DNA of 64,000 nucleotides. Origin: Manis javanica. Its lineage: Eukaryota > Chordata > Mammalia > Pholidota > Manidae. Positions 22,985 through 35,350 of this stretch are shown here, piece by piece. Each line of letters opens with the position of its first letter. The stretch's first letter is position 1. Where the stretch lies: NCBI RefSeq assembly GCF_040802235.1, contig NC_133158.1:35964001-36028000 (forward strand), in the 5' to 3' direction. The translations under genes and the position numbers were made by a program. The notes under the pieces were generated by a model that saw only the letters and a program-made list of their open reading frames with translations, did not search any database and was not told the origin of the DNA.

Positions 22985-23515
22985 GTTCTCTAAGTGGGGT
23001 TCCAGGGACCCCTGGGGGGGGGTCTGAGACTCAGGGGCTTCATAAGCTCCAAACTATTTCCATAAAATAAGACATTATGAGCCTTTTTCATTCTCATTCT
23101 CTCAAACTAAAACTCCCTTAAAATCAATGGGAATTTTCCAGAGCCTACACAATGTATGGTTTCAAAATAGATTGACTGCAGAAGCGGACATGGGGATCTG
23201 GCTAATTTATATTAAGCCAGATATTAAAGAGATTTGCAAAAATGTTGAACAATGGCACAACTCACAAATTTTTTTGTTTTGTTTGAAACATATCTATTTT
23301 TATTAAAACATTTTATTTTTGTTAATGTCCTTGAGTTTATCCACACAATTTTGAATGAACACACAAATATTTTTAAATGTTCTCTGCTTTATTTTCACTC
23401 TCTGTAAACTATTGATAGATCTAACCCACATAAGGAAAACCTCTTTGTGGCCCTCAAAATTTCTGAGGAATTAAAATTTAAATTAAAAATTTAAGAGGAG
23501 TCCTCTTAAATAGTT
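22985..23515 (+). mobile_element. hAT-family DNA transposon fossil
   Basis: It opens 'tagttctctaagtggggttc', then a 'gggacccctgggggggggtc' block and 'ctccaaactatttccataaa'. It later has 'tattgatagatctaacccac' and 'ggtcctct'-like matter near the far end (23490-23515). This order matches non-autonomous hAT (Charlie/Zaphod-like) elements. It is diverged and has no open transposase frame. Confidence 0.6.
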
Positions 23516-24569
23516 GTGAATGTTATATTGTTTTCATGACTCTTTCAAAGTATATTGTGTCTTTCTATTACAAAGATAGTATCTATTCATTATTTCAAAA
23601 AAACAACAGGGAAGTGTAGAAAAGTAGAAGGTAGACCCAGTGCTCCCAACCCCTTCACTGAAGGGTTATCAGTGATTCTCCTGTGATCAGCACTTTAACA
23701 TTGTCTAAAATACACCGCAACAAGGAATGGCTGCCCCAGGATTTCCCTTTTTATAGAAATAAGGCTGCCATGGATATTTCTGTGCACAGAGGTGTTATTT
23801 TTAAGCTTCATTCCTTCCGATAGCTTTCCATAAGGGCTGTTATTTTCAGAAACATCCACCCAGACTTGCATCCCCTTTGCCGAATTAAACCTGAGTAGAG
23901 GGTAGTTACCACAGCAGCCATGGTCTGAAACCTGAGGTTCCCTCTCTGGATTTTGAGGGGTTAAGGCACGACCCCAGAGCCCGATGCCCCACGGGTCAAA
24001 TCTCCTCTCTGCTGCTCACTGAATGCACATTAGACTCTCTTAAGAATGCATACGGAAATCTCTCAAAAAACATTAGACTCCTTCATCTCAGGTGGCTGTA
24101 ACCACCATCCTGATAAAAGCTTGAAGCTCTAAGGAGACATGGAAATTGGGCAGCCTTCAGCCAGCCACCTACTAAGCCCCAATGAAGCACATATTTGGGT
24201 CTATATGTGAAATCTGTATCTTTTCCAACAAATGAGTCTAAGCTTAAAGTGGCCAGGGATCCAGAAGAGATCAAGAACCCCTATTAGGGGTGACAAGCTC
24301 AAATACTACCAGATAGGGTTACAGTTTGAATGGAAAAGGGCTGGATGTTAGGCTGACCCAGGTGACCCCACTGACCCCTTCCACAGGCCCTGGCTATGGT
24401 CAGAGCCTTGAAAGGAGCCAACCTCCAGCCCTTTACCCTTGATGTCCACAGGTGAAGCTGGCACTTTTACAAAGGAAGGAAAATATACTTAATCCAAAGG
24501 TAAATGGGAAAGAACCTTCATGCCTTCTTTTTTAAGAAGAATGTAAAAACTTCTGAGATGTCAGGGCCT
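23516..24569. other. Intergenic, no feature recognised
   Basis: AT-rich sequence from 23520 to 23880, then unique-looking DNA. No gene or clear repeat is assigned. Confidence 0.35.
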
Positions 24570-24745
24570 GCTCATGGTGGGGCACACAAGCTGTGCAGAG
24601 CAGTGCTCCTGAAATTGTTAACATGCAAACAAATCCCCTACAGATCTTGCTAAAATCCAGGTGCTGACTCAGGAGCTCTGGGGTAGAGATTGATTCTGCA
24701 TTTCTAACAAACTCCTGGATGATGCCAGGCTGCTGGCCGGTGGAC
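24570..24745 (+). mobile_element. MER5A (hAT-Charlie) fossil
   Basis: It follows MER5A: 'cagtgctcctgaaattgtta', an 'agatcttgctaaaatccagg' middle, 'ttctgcatttctaacaaact' and the far end 'gctggccggtggacccca'. Confidence 0.7.
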
Positions 24746-24989
24746 CCCACCGCAAGCAGAAGGCTGGAGCATGCTGGCTATGCTCACCCAGCTCCCAGGA
24801 GCCAGCTCCCAGGCCCCTGACCACTGTCTCCTTACCTCCTCTCCCAGATCCCCACTTCCTGGCGGCCACACCTCCCCTGAGTCCCCTCAGCCCAGCACAG
24901 AGCTCCTCCAGCTCCCTGAGAGATATACCACTGTCACTGTAATGATGAATGAATGAGCAGCTTCGAATTTGATATGAAGGCTTAAAAAC

Positions 24990-26176
24990 TCCGTGTCTGC
25001 ATCCGTTCCCTGGCTGCCTGTCCTGAGGCACAACAGAGAGCCCAGCAACAGTAGCCCAGGTGTGGGAGGGGTAGGCCTGGTTCAGCTCACCTGCGGGTTG
25101 AGGTGGGTGGGCAGAGCCCACCATGCCTGGAAGAGGGGGTTGGCGAACACCTGGAGTGCGGGGTGGTGGAAGCACGAGGTGGGACCAGCCCCGCCATGCG
25201 AGCTGGGTCTGCTCTCTCCGGGTTGGGGAGAGAAATGGCACAGGCTGCAGCCCCAAGGCTGCGAGATCCCCCCATCCCCTACCCTGGAGGGGCCCCCCAC
25301 CCCATGTGTGGAAATCAGCAGCAGGCACCGGCGGCTGTCATTTGGGGCAAGGTCCCAGCAAGGCACTTGGGAACCAGAGGCCCTGCCGGGAGAGGCCCCC
25401 CCACCCGGAGCAGTTTGGCTCCTCAGGCAGGTCAGGGTCTGCCTGCCAGGGAAGCAGCATCATGGGAAATGGCAGAGCCGCGTGGGGCTGGGGCTGGCCA
25501 GTGTCAGGGACACAGCGGCCGGGCCTGGACAGTGCTGGCCTCTTGGGGGGCCTGAGGGCAGCAGGGAGCCGAGCAGGGTCAGAGCAAGGGGGTGGCCTGG
25601 TCAGTGTGTAGCTTACCCTGGGTGGCTCCCTGCAGCCAGGTGTAGAGACAGGAGGCAGGAGCAGGGCAGGTGGAGGCTGCGGGGGATGGGCAGGGGCCCA
25701 GGGAGGAAGGTGACCAGGGGGGGACTTCTGAGCTGTGGGGATGAGAGGGACGTGAGTCGGACGGGGCACCTCGTGTCCAGGCTTCCCTGGTCTGAGCCTC
25801 TGGGGACATGGGGCCCGGCTCAGACAGGCCTAGTTCTGGGGTTTTCTTCAAAGGGGCACATGTGGGCATGGGGCACACTGGGGCACAGGGCCCTGGGTAA
25901 GAGCAGGACACTCAAACAACAGGCATTTCTCCCTGGAAGAGGTAGTTGCTGGCGAGTGCCAGGTGTGTGGGCCATCTGGGATGCCCAGGGCTCTAGGCCC
26001 TCCTCATTAAGTCAGTGGAATTGAGGCTTCTACTGCTGGGGACAGAGGTGGAAACAGGAGCCGGCTGTTCCAGCCTGTTTATGGAGCTCCTCTCTGCCTG
26101 GTTATCTCCTGGTGGCTTCCCGAGATGCAGGCAGGACAGGAATTAGAGTCCTGAATTTGAGGAAACCAAGGCTCTG
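24990..26176 (+). repeat. Inverted duplication, arm A (partner 62300-63430)
   Basis: Read on the + strand, this segment matches the complement of 62300-63430 almost end to end. By eye, identity is about 80% in the first 200 bp and about 95% or more in the last 450 bp, with an exact run of roughly 100 bp around 25890-25995. Arm B lacks about 45 bp present here near 25190-25240. The inner boundary falls in a MIR at 26150-26176. I see no known gene in it. The sequence is GC-rich and contains a long open frame that I do not regard as a gene. Confidence 0.9.
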
Positions 26177-26235
26177 AGTACACGACTTGCCCAAGGTCAC
26201 ACACCAGTCAGGACAGACCTGGGATCTGAATGGAG
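26150..26235 (-). repeat. MIR fossil at the inner edge of arm A
   Basis: It contains 'gaggaaaccaaggctctgag' then 'acttgcccaaggtcacacac', the complement of the MIR core. Confidence 0.75.
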
Positions 26236-26699
26236 TTTAGTCTGCCCCCTACAATGTCTGTTTTAGAACAGGGCTGTAGGGCAAGGGCAGTACCCACTGG
26301 CCACCACCGGCAGCCTCCCCCTCTCATCCTGCCCCCATGTTAGCAGAGGCCCCTTTCACAGGAAACCAGGAACAGACCCTAGATTCTCAGTGGGCTACGG
26401 ACTCATGGGCTTCCTGGTGCCAGGGGCCTGATGCAGGCACTCACGCAGTTCTTTGGGCACCTACTATATGCCTGGGAAGAGCAGTGAGCAGGACCAGCCC
26501 GGCCTTCATGGGGCTCTCAGATTCTGACCTGGGTAAGTTTTAGTTCCATGTTGACTGCAAGGCACTCTCAAGCCCTGAGCCTGTTGGCTTTTCTGCAAAA
26601 TGCAGGGGTAGAACATCTCCCTTACAGGGTTGGAGAAGTGAGGGGCATGGGGCCTGGTGGCCCAGAAATCACCAAACAGTATTTCCCAGCCTACCTGCC

Positions 26700-26775
26700 C
26701 AACACAAACCCAACTGAAGAAACCTGTGGCCCAGAGAGGTGCAGTGACTTGCCCAAGGTCACACAGGTGTGTGAC
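26700..26775 (-). repeat. MIR fossil
   Basis: It contains 'ggcccagagaggtgcagtga' and 'cttgcccaaggtcacacagg', a well-preserved MIR core complement. Confidence 0.7.
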
Positions 26776-27020
26776 CCAACCCCTGCCCATTAGGCACCAA
26801 CTGCCTCTTGGCACAAGGATCCCTTATTGGTCTGGGACCCAGAGAGGTTTTAACGGGGCTCCCAACAATGGACAGTTGTGTCTGCCTACCCACACACACA
26901 CCTACTCCAGGCCTGGAGACTGGTCAACGGAAGCCTGCTGGGCATGTGGGACCATCTATGGGGATGTGGCCACCTGGGCCAGCTCCTGGCTGAAGTGAGA
27001 GAACCAGTCTTGGGCACCAT

Positions 27021-30000
27021 TGGCTTGTCACAGAAATCTGTTTAATGGTTTCGGAATGTGTATACTCTGGCTCTGCTGAGTTTCCACAAAGGCAACTTTT
27101 CCATGTTTTACAAAATAGATTTGCTATAAAGATTCATATATCATAAATAGGTATCGTGAAAAATTCCCAAATGCAAATGGCATCCTTGGGCTGGCTGAGT
27201 TCTTCCCCACCTCCCAGTTGCCCAGGCTGACAGGGCTCAGAGGGTCCCTGAGGGCACCACCTCCTGGGAAAGAGTAACTGAATTCAATATGAATTAGGAG
27301 CTTCCTCCAGCACCATGCCTGCTGGGATCTGTGTCCTTGGGGCCTAAACCCCGCCCCCGCTGGGAGGACAGGAGACCCATCTGTCTGGCTTAGGAGTCCA
27401 AATCAATGTCCCTTGCCTGACCCACTGTGCTTGTATTAAACACCAGCCTCTTGTTCTCCCTCTAGACTAGGCTCCACCAGCCCCACTCAGGTCACAGATG
27501 GCCCTCCTCCAGCTTGGGGGCTGCCAGGACACTTCCTGGCCCTCCATCTGGCCCCAGTCCCCTGCCCCCTCTCCTGCACTCTAGCCACTGCCTCACCTGC
27601 TCTGTTCTTGGGTAATTTATAAACAAAGGAAGAGATTAAACTGTTCTTTTACCCCAGAGGCCCTGGGCTGCTGGAAGAGGAAACAGGGGTGGGTCTTGTT
27701 TTGTCTCACCTACTTCCCCATTTTCTCAGACCCAGGTCAGAGCCTCACTAAGACCCAGAAAGGTGGTGAGGCCGCCACGCAGCATGCGGCTATCATTATA
27801 TGCAGGGCCAGGCCTGAGCATCAGCATTTGTGTCTGAGATGGAGGGCCCAGGAAGTATCTCTGATGGAACCTGTAGTGGCTTCAGCCCAGGAAGGTTGGC
27901 GGGGGGCGGGAAGGGTGGACCTTGCAGGCCAAGCAAGGGGTGGGGAAAGAGCCATTCCTGCCAGAGGGTACTATGAGCAAGAGCCTGGCTCAGGGTGGTG
28001 CCCGTTCTCAGAGGTGTCCAGCTGGGCCACTCGTGGGATTCTAGAAGTCATGAATAAGAGGGCAGGGTGGTGAGTCCAGGAGGGCAAGAGGCCAGCCTGG
28101 ACAGAGGGTGCTCCTGGGAGACAAGAAGGTGCTGGAGAGAAGCTGGGGCACAGCTGTGGGGGCTCTGGACATTGCTGGAGTATAGAACACATACCAAGGG
28201 TCCCAGGGCACCCCAGACAGCTTGAGGGGGAGGGGACCACGAGTGACCTTTCACATCTGCCAAGCTGACAACCCCAGGAGGGTGGCTTGGAGTGACGGCA
28301 GCTGGGAGCCCAAGGTCCGAGGAGGGCGGTGAGGCGTCCAGGTAGGAGGATGAGGTCTGTCTGAACCAGAGGCGCAGAGGGCTCTGTGGTGGGATGGGGA
28401 GAGAAGGCAAGGTGCCCAAGGTGGCCTCCCGACATCTAGGCCAAACTCCTGGAGTGAGCTGCCTGGAGGGGGTAGCAAGAGGTGCAGAGAACGAGGCCCT
28501 GGGGAGAGGAAACCTCCCCCACCCCCACATGAGGTAGGCCGGCTGCTCTCTTCCCCCTTCAAGCCAAGCCTGTGCTGCCTCCTGCCCTGGGATCAGGAGG
28601 TAAGGGGCTCAGTCCAAGGTGACCTCCGAGCCCATCACCATCCTACCCCCCACCCATTCCTGTGCCCACCCCAGATCCTCCCAGCAGCCCAGGGCCTTCC
28701 CCAGCCCTGAGGCAGGGCAGGCGGGCAGGGGGCAAAGGAGGCTCGCACCTGTGCTCAGCAGGGACTGGGGGCCAGTCATAGGGTACAGGCCCCAGCCTCC
28801 ACTCTGAGACCCCTCACGTCTCCCTCTCTCCAAAGCAGCAGGTCTCTGCAAGGCCAGGCTTCATGAGACTTCTATTCCCACCTGGGCCTCGCTTAACTGC
28901 CCAGATCTGCTCAAATTATCAGCCCCTTGGCAGAGAGGGCATGGGGCTGGAAGACCTTTGACCTGGGCCTGAACAAGGCACCCCTTTAGGGAACCTCTCA
29001 GTGACGGGCACTTGCTACTCGGCAGGAGGAGGCCAGGCATTGCAGTTGAGGGACAAGGCAGGGAGAGCCCCAGGTCCCTCTCAGCGCCATCCTCTTAGTG
29101 AGGCTCCTGAGGAAGGACGCCAAGCAGCCCTTGTGCTCCCAGCTCCCGTCCCGCCCCAGCCAACAGTGGGCTGATTCCCAGGAGTGCGGACCCCTGCGGA
29201 CCAGGCTCATCAGTCCCATGGCTGCCCCCCTGCTCTCTCACCTCAGCCAGGGAATCCCGTCCCGCCCAGCCCCGCATCACCCCTATACAGGGCTGCAAAA
29301 CTCTGGCTTCTTGCTCTGCAGCCGGGCCTGCCTGGGAGAGGGGACAACGCAGACCATCGTGCGTGGGGTGGAAGCAAGGGAAGTCAGCTGGGGCTGTTGT
29401 TTGGCCGGCCCAGGGTGCAGCTTGGGCTCTGGGCTGCCTCTCCAAAATAAGACCTTGCCCACAGCCCAAGAGCAGGTTATATCCTGTGGTTCCCCCAAGG
29501 GGCTGGAGTGGGCTGACATGGAGGATGGGGTTGGCTTGGGAAGATCGACCCTGTGGCCCTCTGAGCTGTACTCCAGAGGCCAGGGCTGCTTCCAAGAGCC
29601 CCAGAAACCCAGGCCCCTGCCTGCCTTCTGACCTCAGCACCCAGCACATTGATGCTGTTTGGGCTGGTGGGCACAGGGGGATGAAATGGCCAGACCAGGA
29701 CTTCCAGGCTTCACCGTTTTTGCTTGGGAAGCTCTCTAAGCCCTGAAAGGGGGGAGCTGATACTCTGAACACAGCAGGAAGGGTTTCTGCACGGGGTATG
29801 AGACCAGGTGCCTTGATGGGGCCTCTCGACCCTGCACTGCAGGGGCACAAGCTTTTACTTACCCCCTGAAATGGTCCCGTTGCCATCTCATTCCCCTCCC
29901 CCAAACTTCTTAGAGCCGGTGCCAAAGAATTAGCTAGTTTTGCAACCTGAGTGGCAAAACTTTGGGCCCCAAGCCAGCAGACGGTCCTCACTTGGTCATG

Positions 30001-30691
30001 AGCCGTGACCCCACACTTGTGCTGATGAAAACAAGAAACTACATGAAAACCAGAAAACTTGAGAGGTCTTGCTAAGGCAGCTAGCTGGGCCCCAAGGTAT
30101 CTGTGAGCTCAGAGCTGGCAGTAAAGGCAGGCAGGTTCCCCTCCTGGAAGGTGTCAGGGCCTCCCTGGAGCCATGCTTAGGAACCAAGTCTCATGGGCTG
30201 GTTGCTCTTGCTCTCTACAGTTACAAAGGCCCGGAATGACCCAGAAGAGCCCCAGGCACCAGCCACACCCCTGAAAAGCAGCAACCTGCTGCCACAGCTG
30301 CAGCAGACTCCTGGGGTGAAATAGTCAAAACCAGGACGGGTGGAGCAGGGCAGACACACTCCAGGCCCCTCTCCCGCTGCGGTCCATACCAGCGGGCTCA
30401 GGCCAGTCCTGGAATGTAAGGACGTGGAGGGGACAGCCGCTGGTTGGCAGGAGGGGCCCCACACCCTGCCCTGCACCAACAGGCCTACTGCACGAGGTAC
30501 CCTGCTTCCTCCTTCCTTGATGGTAGCTTTCCCATCAAGCATCCAGGCCATGGGATGGAAGATTCCAGGATTTTATCCAGCTGCCCTAGAATGGCTGGTG
30601 TCCTGGAGGGCCAGCTCTGGAGGGCTGGGCTTGGCAGGCCAGAGACAGAGAGGTGGTGGGGAGGCCCCTGCCTGCCTGCTCTGCACGCCGG
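27021..30691 (-). other. RAB43: RAB43 3' UTR (predicted)
   Basis: It runs from the RAB43 stop codon to a minus-strand ATTAAA (27041-27046), about 3.65 kb. The last 150 bases look like an AU-rich 3' UTR end. The UTR is GC-rich and unspliced in appearance; human RAB43 also has a long 3' UTR. The extent is inferred and shorter forms are possible. An open frame of 298 codons lies in it (29095-29991, same strand) but shows no family resemblance. Confidence 0.55.
27041..27046 (-). terminator. RAB43: RAB43 poly(A) signal ATTAAA (predicted)
   Basis: ATTAAA on the minus strand (TTTAAT on plus) lies at the low end of a plausible UTR, with AU-rich sequence on its upstream side. Confidence 0.5.
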
Positions 30692-31036
<345 letters not shown>

Positions 31037-31214
31037 CTACTGCTCTCTGTCAGCCACCAATAAACACAGTTGTACATGGTAATCTACCTTTAAAAACAAA
31101 CTTTATTTTACAGCCCTTGTTGATAAATAGCCTTTAGTCTCTCTTTTCTCTTTTTTATCTCTGCCAAAGGCTTTTATATTTCATTGCTTCTTCCTAAGAA
31201 ACAGCAGTACAGTT

Positions 31215-31400
31215 TGGTGAAAAGAACATGGTACTTTAGAGCTGGAAGAAGACCAGTAAAGAAACTCCAGCTCACTTGCTGTGTGACCATGGGTAAGTCA
31301 CTTTGTCTGACTCAACTCCCTGATCTATGATGCAACCTTTGGCAGAGGAGGGATTAAACAGGTGACACTGGGCAGGCACTCCACCAATGTGGTAGTTGAC
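31215..31400 (+). repeat. MIR fossil
   Basis: It contains 'cacttgctgtgtgaccatgg' then 'gtaagtcactttgtctgact' in RAB43 intron 2. Confidence 0.7.
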
Positions 31401-31439
31401 AAAGAAATCTGGCGTTAATTTTTTTTTTTTGCTAAACTT

Positions 31440-31700
31440 TCATTTTACGATTACTGTTTGGTCTCTCCTATTTTCCTTTGGAATTTTTTTATTCTCTATA
31501 AAATCATGGGTTTTGATTATTTTCCTTTTCTGATAGTAAGTACACTTTCACTTTACCTGGGAGTACAGCTTTGGCTTCTCCTATGAGTTTGGAGATGTTT
31601 CGTTATGTTCTAAATAATCTGATAAACTGCTCCTTGACCTAATTTCTAGAATTCTCTAAAGTGTTGAAGTGGTTGATTTTTGTAATGCGATTATAGGAAG
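31440..31700 (-). repeat. LINE-1 ORF2 fragment, antisense to plus
   Basis: It includes 'ggcttctcctatgagtttgg' and 'taaactgctccttgacctaa', the antisense ORF2 pattern of old L1. Confidence 0.55.
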
Positions 31701-31703
31701 GGC

Positions 31704-31723
31704 AAAAAAAAAAAAAAAAAAAA
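31704..31723. repeat. Poly-A tract (20 A)
   Basis: Uninterrupted run of 20 A between two L1-related segments. Confidence 0.95.
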
Positions 31724-31739
31724 GATAAGCATCTATAAA

Positions 31740-32175
31740 GATCTAAAATGTCACTGGTTAGCCTTCAATGATGCAGCAACCAATTTCAATATGTGGAACT
31801 TATTTGGATCCTGATTTCAACAAACTAAAAAAAAAAGCACATGTGCTATTTATGAACAATTATAAATCAGAACACAGATCAGCTACTCGATTGTATTAAA
31901 GAAATGTTGATATTTTTTAGACACTAAATTGGTATTGTTATGTATTTTTTAAGTGTTTGTATTTCTTATAGATTCATGCTGGAATATTTCTAGATAAAAT
32001 AGTTTGGTGTTGGGATTTGCCTCAAAATAATTCAAGGGAATGAAGGCGGGGATGAAATCAGACATGAGTTGCTAATTGCTGAAGCTGGGTGATGGGTATC
32101 TGGACACTACTGTGGGTATCATGCCATTATTCAATTTTTGTATTTGTATAAAATGCTCTATAATAGAATGTCCTG
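31740..32175 (+). repeat. Old L1M 3' end
   Basis: The order 'cttatttggatcctgatttc', 'gggatttgcctcaaaataat' and 'gctgaagctgggtgatgggt' is the familiar 3' end of old L1M-class elements. Confidence 0.75.
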
Positions 32176-32499
32176 GATAAAAGGGGAATGTAAGGCCAGG
32201 TCAGGAGAGCTCCCTTCCTGCCCAAGGTTGGGGGTGAAAGGTGGTTTTAGCTCTGCCCAGTGCTTCCACACCCTAGTCCTGGCAGGCTGGGGAGGCCAGG
32301 CTTTACGGAACCAAAAGCCACCCTTTTCCCAGCTGTATTCATGCCCAGACCCCATCTGTACAATATCATCTTAGAAGAATCACCTGACAGTTGGCGTGAG
32401 CTCCAGGGACCACACTAATGGTCCAGAGCTTTTTGAGCCCATGTTAGGGAAGTTTAGGTAGAAGGAAAAGGAAAAATGGAGGTAACAACATCGCTCTGC

Positions 32500-32692
32500 A
32501 GCAGTGGTTCTCAAAGTGGGGTCCCTGGCCCGGCAACATGGATGTCACTAGTATTACCAGGGAACTTGCTGCAAATGCACATACACGGGCCCTACCCAGA
32601 CCTCCTGAATCAGACACTGGGGGTGATACCAGCATCTGTTTTAATAGCCTTTGAGGTGATTCAGAGGCACACAAACATTTGAGAAGCCTGCT
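32500..32692 (-). mobile_element. MER5A (hAT-Charlie) fossil
   Basis: In + orientation it reads 'cagtggttctcaaagtgggg' through 'tttgagaagcctgctct', the complement of MER5A with both terminal repeats recognisable. It is in RAB43 intron 2. Confidence 0.8.
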
Positions 32693-32699
32693 CTGCAGC

Positions 32700-32890
32700 A
32701 TGTGTGATAGAGCAAGTCCCTGAATTAGGATCAGCAGACCTGGTCACGCTTTTTGCTCACGCTTACATGCGCACAGCCTGTGTGGCCTGGGATAAACTAC
32801 TTCAGTTTTCTGTGCCTTTGCTTCAACCCTGACACATGAGAACAGGGCTGCAGGCACTAGAGCTAAGACGCAAAGACTTAACCAGTGTTA
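32700..32890 (+). repeat. MIR fossil
   Basis: A diverged MIR: 'agcctgtgtggcctgggata', 'cttcagttttctgtgccttt'. Confidence 0.6.
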
Positions 32891-33073
32891 ACCACCGTGT
32901 GGATAAGTGCTGACTGCAAAGCAAATGTCAGCTTCCTTTCTTCCTTCCTCTAGTTCCCATTTTGAATGTAACTTTATAAGTGATTATTGGGATTAGAATT
33001 TGCAAGATCATGGTTCAAGTTCCGGCCCCATGCTTACCTGGCCAACCTGAGCCCCTCTCTGTGCTCTGGCTCA

Positions 33074-33328
<255 letters not shown>

Positions 33329-34679
33329 CTAAAGAAATAGAGGGCCTCCTGTGAACCTGGTGGTGTGGCCAAGCACAGGGGGAGGGCGGGCAATCCCATA
33401 GACCCGAAGTGCTGGTTCCACTGGGCAGGCCACCGGCCCACACCTCGGCAGGAATCGCACAGAAGGGGCTAAAGAGAGAGAGAAGGCCTTCTGAGCCCTT
33501 AGAAAGCCACGGTGGCCCAATTTTGAAGACAGGAGAAGGAAGGCAGGTGGCCCTCATCTACCTTCTAGAGTTGGCAAGGAAAGCTGGCATGGGGAAGAGG
33601 GATGTACTCTGCACTGCAGCAGCAAGTGTAATTGGCCCAGGGTCCTCGGGGTGTCCTCTCTCCCCTCGACACTGGGCTCACCACCGGGGACAGAGCACAG
33701 GAGCTCCAGCAGTGCACAGGGTGGGATGGTGGCCCTGGGTGAGCCCTGTTTCTGGCCGTGTGCACATCCAGGGCCTTCCTCTCCAGGCCTGTCAATGCAC
33801 CGCCATAAGGCTCCTCTGGCATTAGGGTTCTCAGCTTCTGCCTCAGCAACACCTGGGAAGATGCTCACGACCTGGTGGTGAGGAGGCCTGGGGAACCAGC
33901 GGGCAGAGTCCTCTTGTGGGGCCTTCCCCATCAGCCCACCCAGGTTGGCCAAAGGCAGGGAGCCGGGGGTCTTATCCTGGTCCATGTCTTCACAATACCC
34001 ACTGGTGCCTGCCGCCAAGCCTCCTGGACCTTAGCCATGGAGGAGAGGTGCCTGCGTGTGGCTTCCTGCAGAAGCAGCAGTCTGGCTGGACAGACACCAG
34101 ACAGGGCAGGGGAAGGGGCTGGGCCAGGGGAGACCCGGACCCTCACCGCGCTGGGGCAGGCCACCAGCTCTGGGACTAGGAGACAGCGGCCATCAGGGCA
34201 GGCAGGCGCACAGCTCTCAGGGCCTCAGGGCTTGCCTTCTCTGCCCCTAAAATCACAGCTTCTCGGGACTCTCTGAAGATGACCAGAGACTAGTCTACAC
34301 CACCCTGCAGGCCCCTCCATCCTCCTTCACCAGCACAAGCACTCAGGGTGCCTCTCCATCCAGTGTGCAAGGAGTGCCCCTACCCTGTCCAGGGCAGGAC
34401 AGACTCCGGAGGCCTAGACAGTTCCTGAGGGTAGAGCTTTGCCACCTCTTCCCTACACCCCATGGCGAGAAGTGGAGAGTGAGAAAGCTCTGGGCCACAA
34501 CACACCAAAGAAACTCCTCCAGTCCTGAGACTTCCTACTTACTCCCCAGTTGTGAGAGGCCCTAAGGAACCAGGCCTCACGCTCCACAGCTCAGGTGTCC
34601 ACTGGCTCACACAAGGGGTAGAGCAAAAGGCATGAACTTGGCAGCACCCAAACCAGGGATCCAGATGACCAAGAATCAT

Positions 34680-35350
34680 CTCCATGCCGCAGAGGAGGGC
34701 ACGTAACTCAAAGGACAGAGGCGAAACACACACAGGAAAAGCAACTTGGAGAAAAACCACGCAGAGGCAAAAACCTCAAAAACAACCGTCATTGTTTCCA
34801 GAGCTAGGAAAACATACACGAAACAACTATTTCGTTTTTAAGTACTGGGAGCATTCAGAAAGAAAAACAAGCTCTTAAAAAATAAATATTGAACATAAAT
34901 GAAAAATGCAACATACAGGTTGGAAGATAAAGTTAAAGAAATCCCTCCAAAGTAAAGAAAAAATACCAAGAGATGGAAAAGAGAGAAAAGAAAATCATAG
35001 AACCAGCCTTCAAGGCCCAATATCAGGATAGTTAAGTTTCAGGGGAAAAAAAAAAGAATACATGTGGCATTAGGCAGTCAATGAAACAATGCCTAAAATT
35101 ATGAGGGAGGCTTACTTCCAACCCAGAATTCTCTCCCTATCAGCTACTAGTCAAGTGCAATGGTTTAATATATAAGGGCATTTTTCAGACAAACAGGTCT
35201 CAAAAATTTCACCTTCCTTCCACCCTTTCTCAGGAAGCTACTGAAGGTTCCTCTCCCTAAAGAAATCAACCAAAAATAAGAAAATGTGGACTCCAGAAAA
35301 CAGAGAATTCAACTCAAAAGAGAGACAAAGAGAATCCCCAGGACGGTGGT
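34680..35350 (+). repeat. Old L1/HAL1-like fragment
   Basis: It contains 'acccagaattctctccctat' and 'catttttcagacaaacaggt', then 'aatttcaccttccttccacc', an ORF1-side pattern of old L1/HAL1 elements. Confidence 0.55.

Noticed and set aside
24993-26024. 343-codon open frame on + in arm A
   Set aside because: The sequence is GC-rich, shows no domain and no codon pattern, and the partner arm keeps only part of it. Treated as a chance frame.
29095-29991. 298-codon open frame on - inside the RAB43 3' UTR
   Set aside because: No recognisable family, low complexity typical of GC-rich antisense/UTR sequence, and a UTR location explains it.
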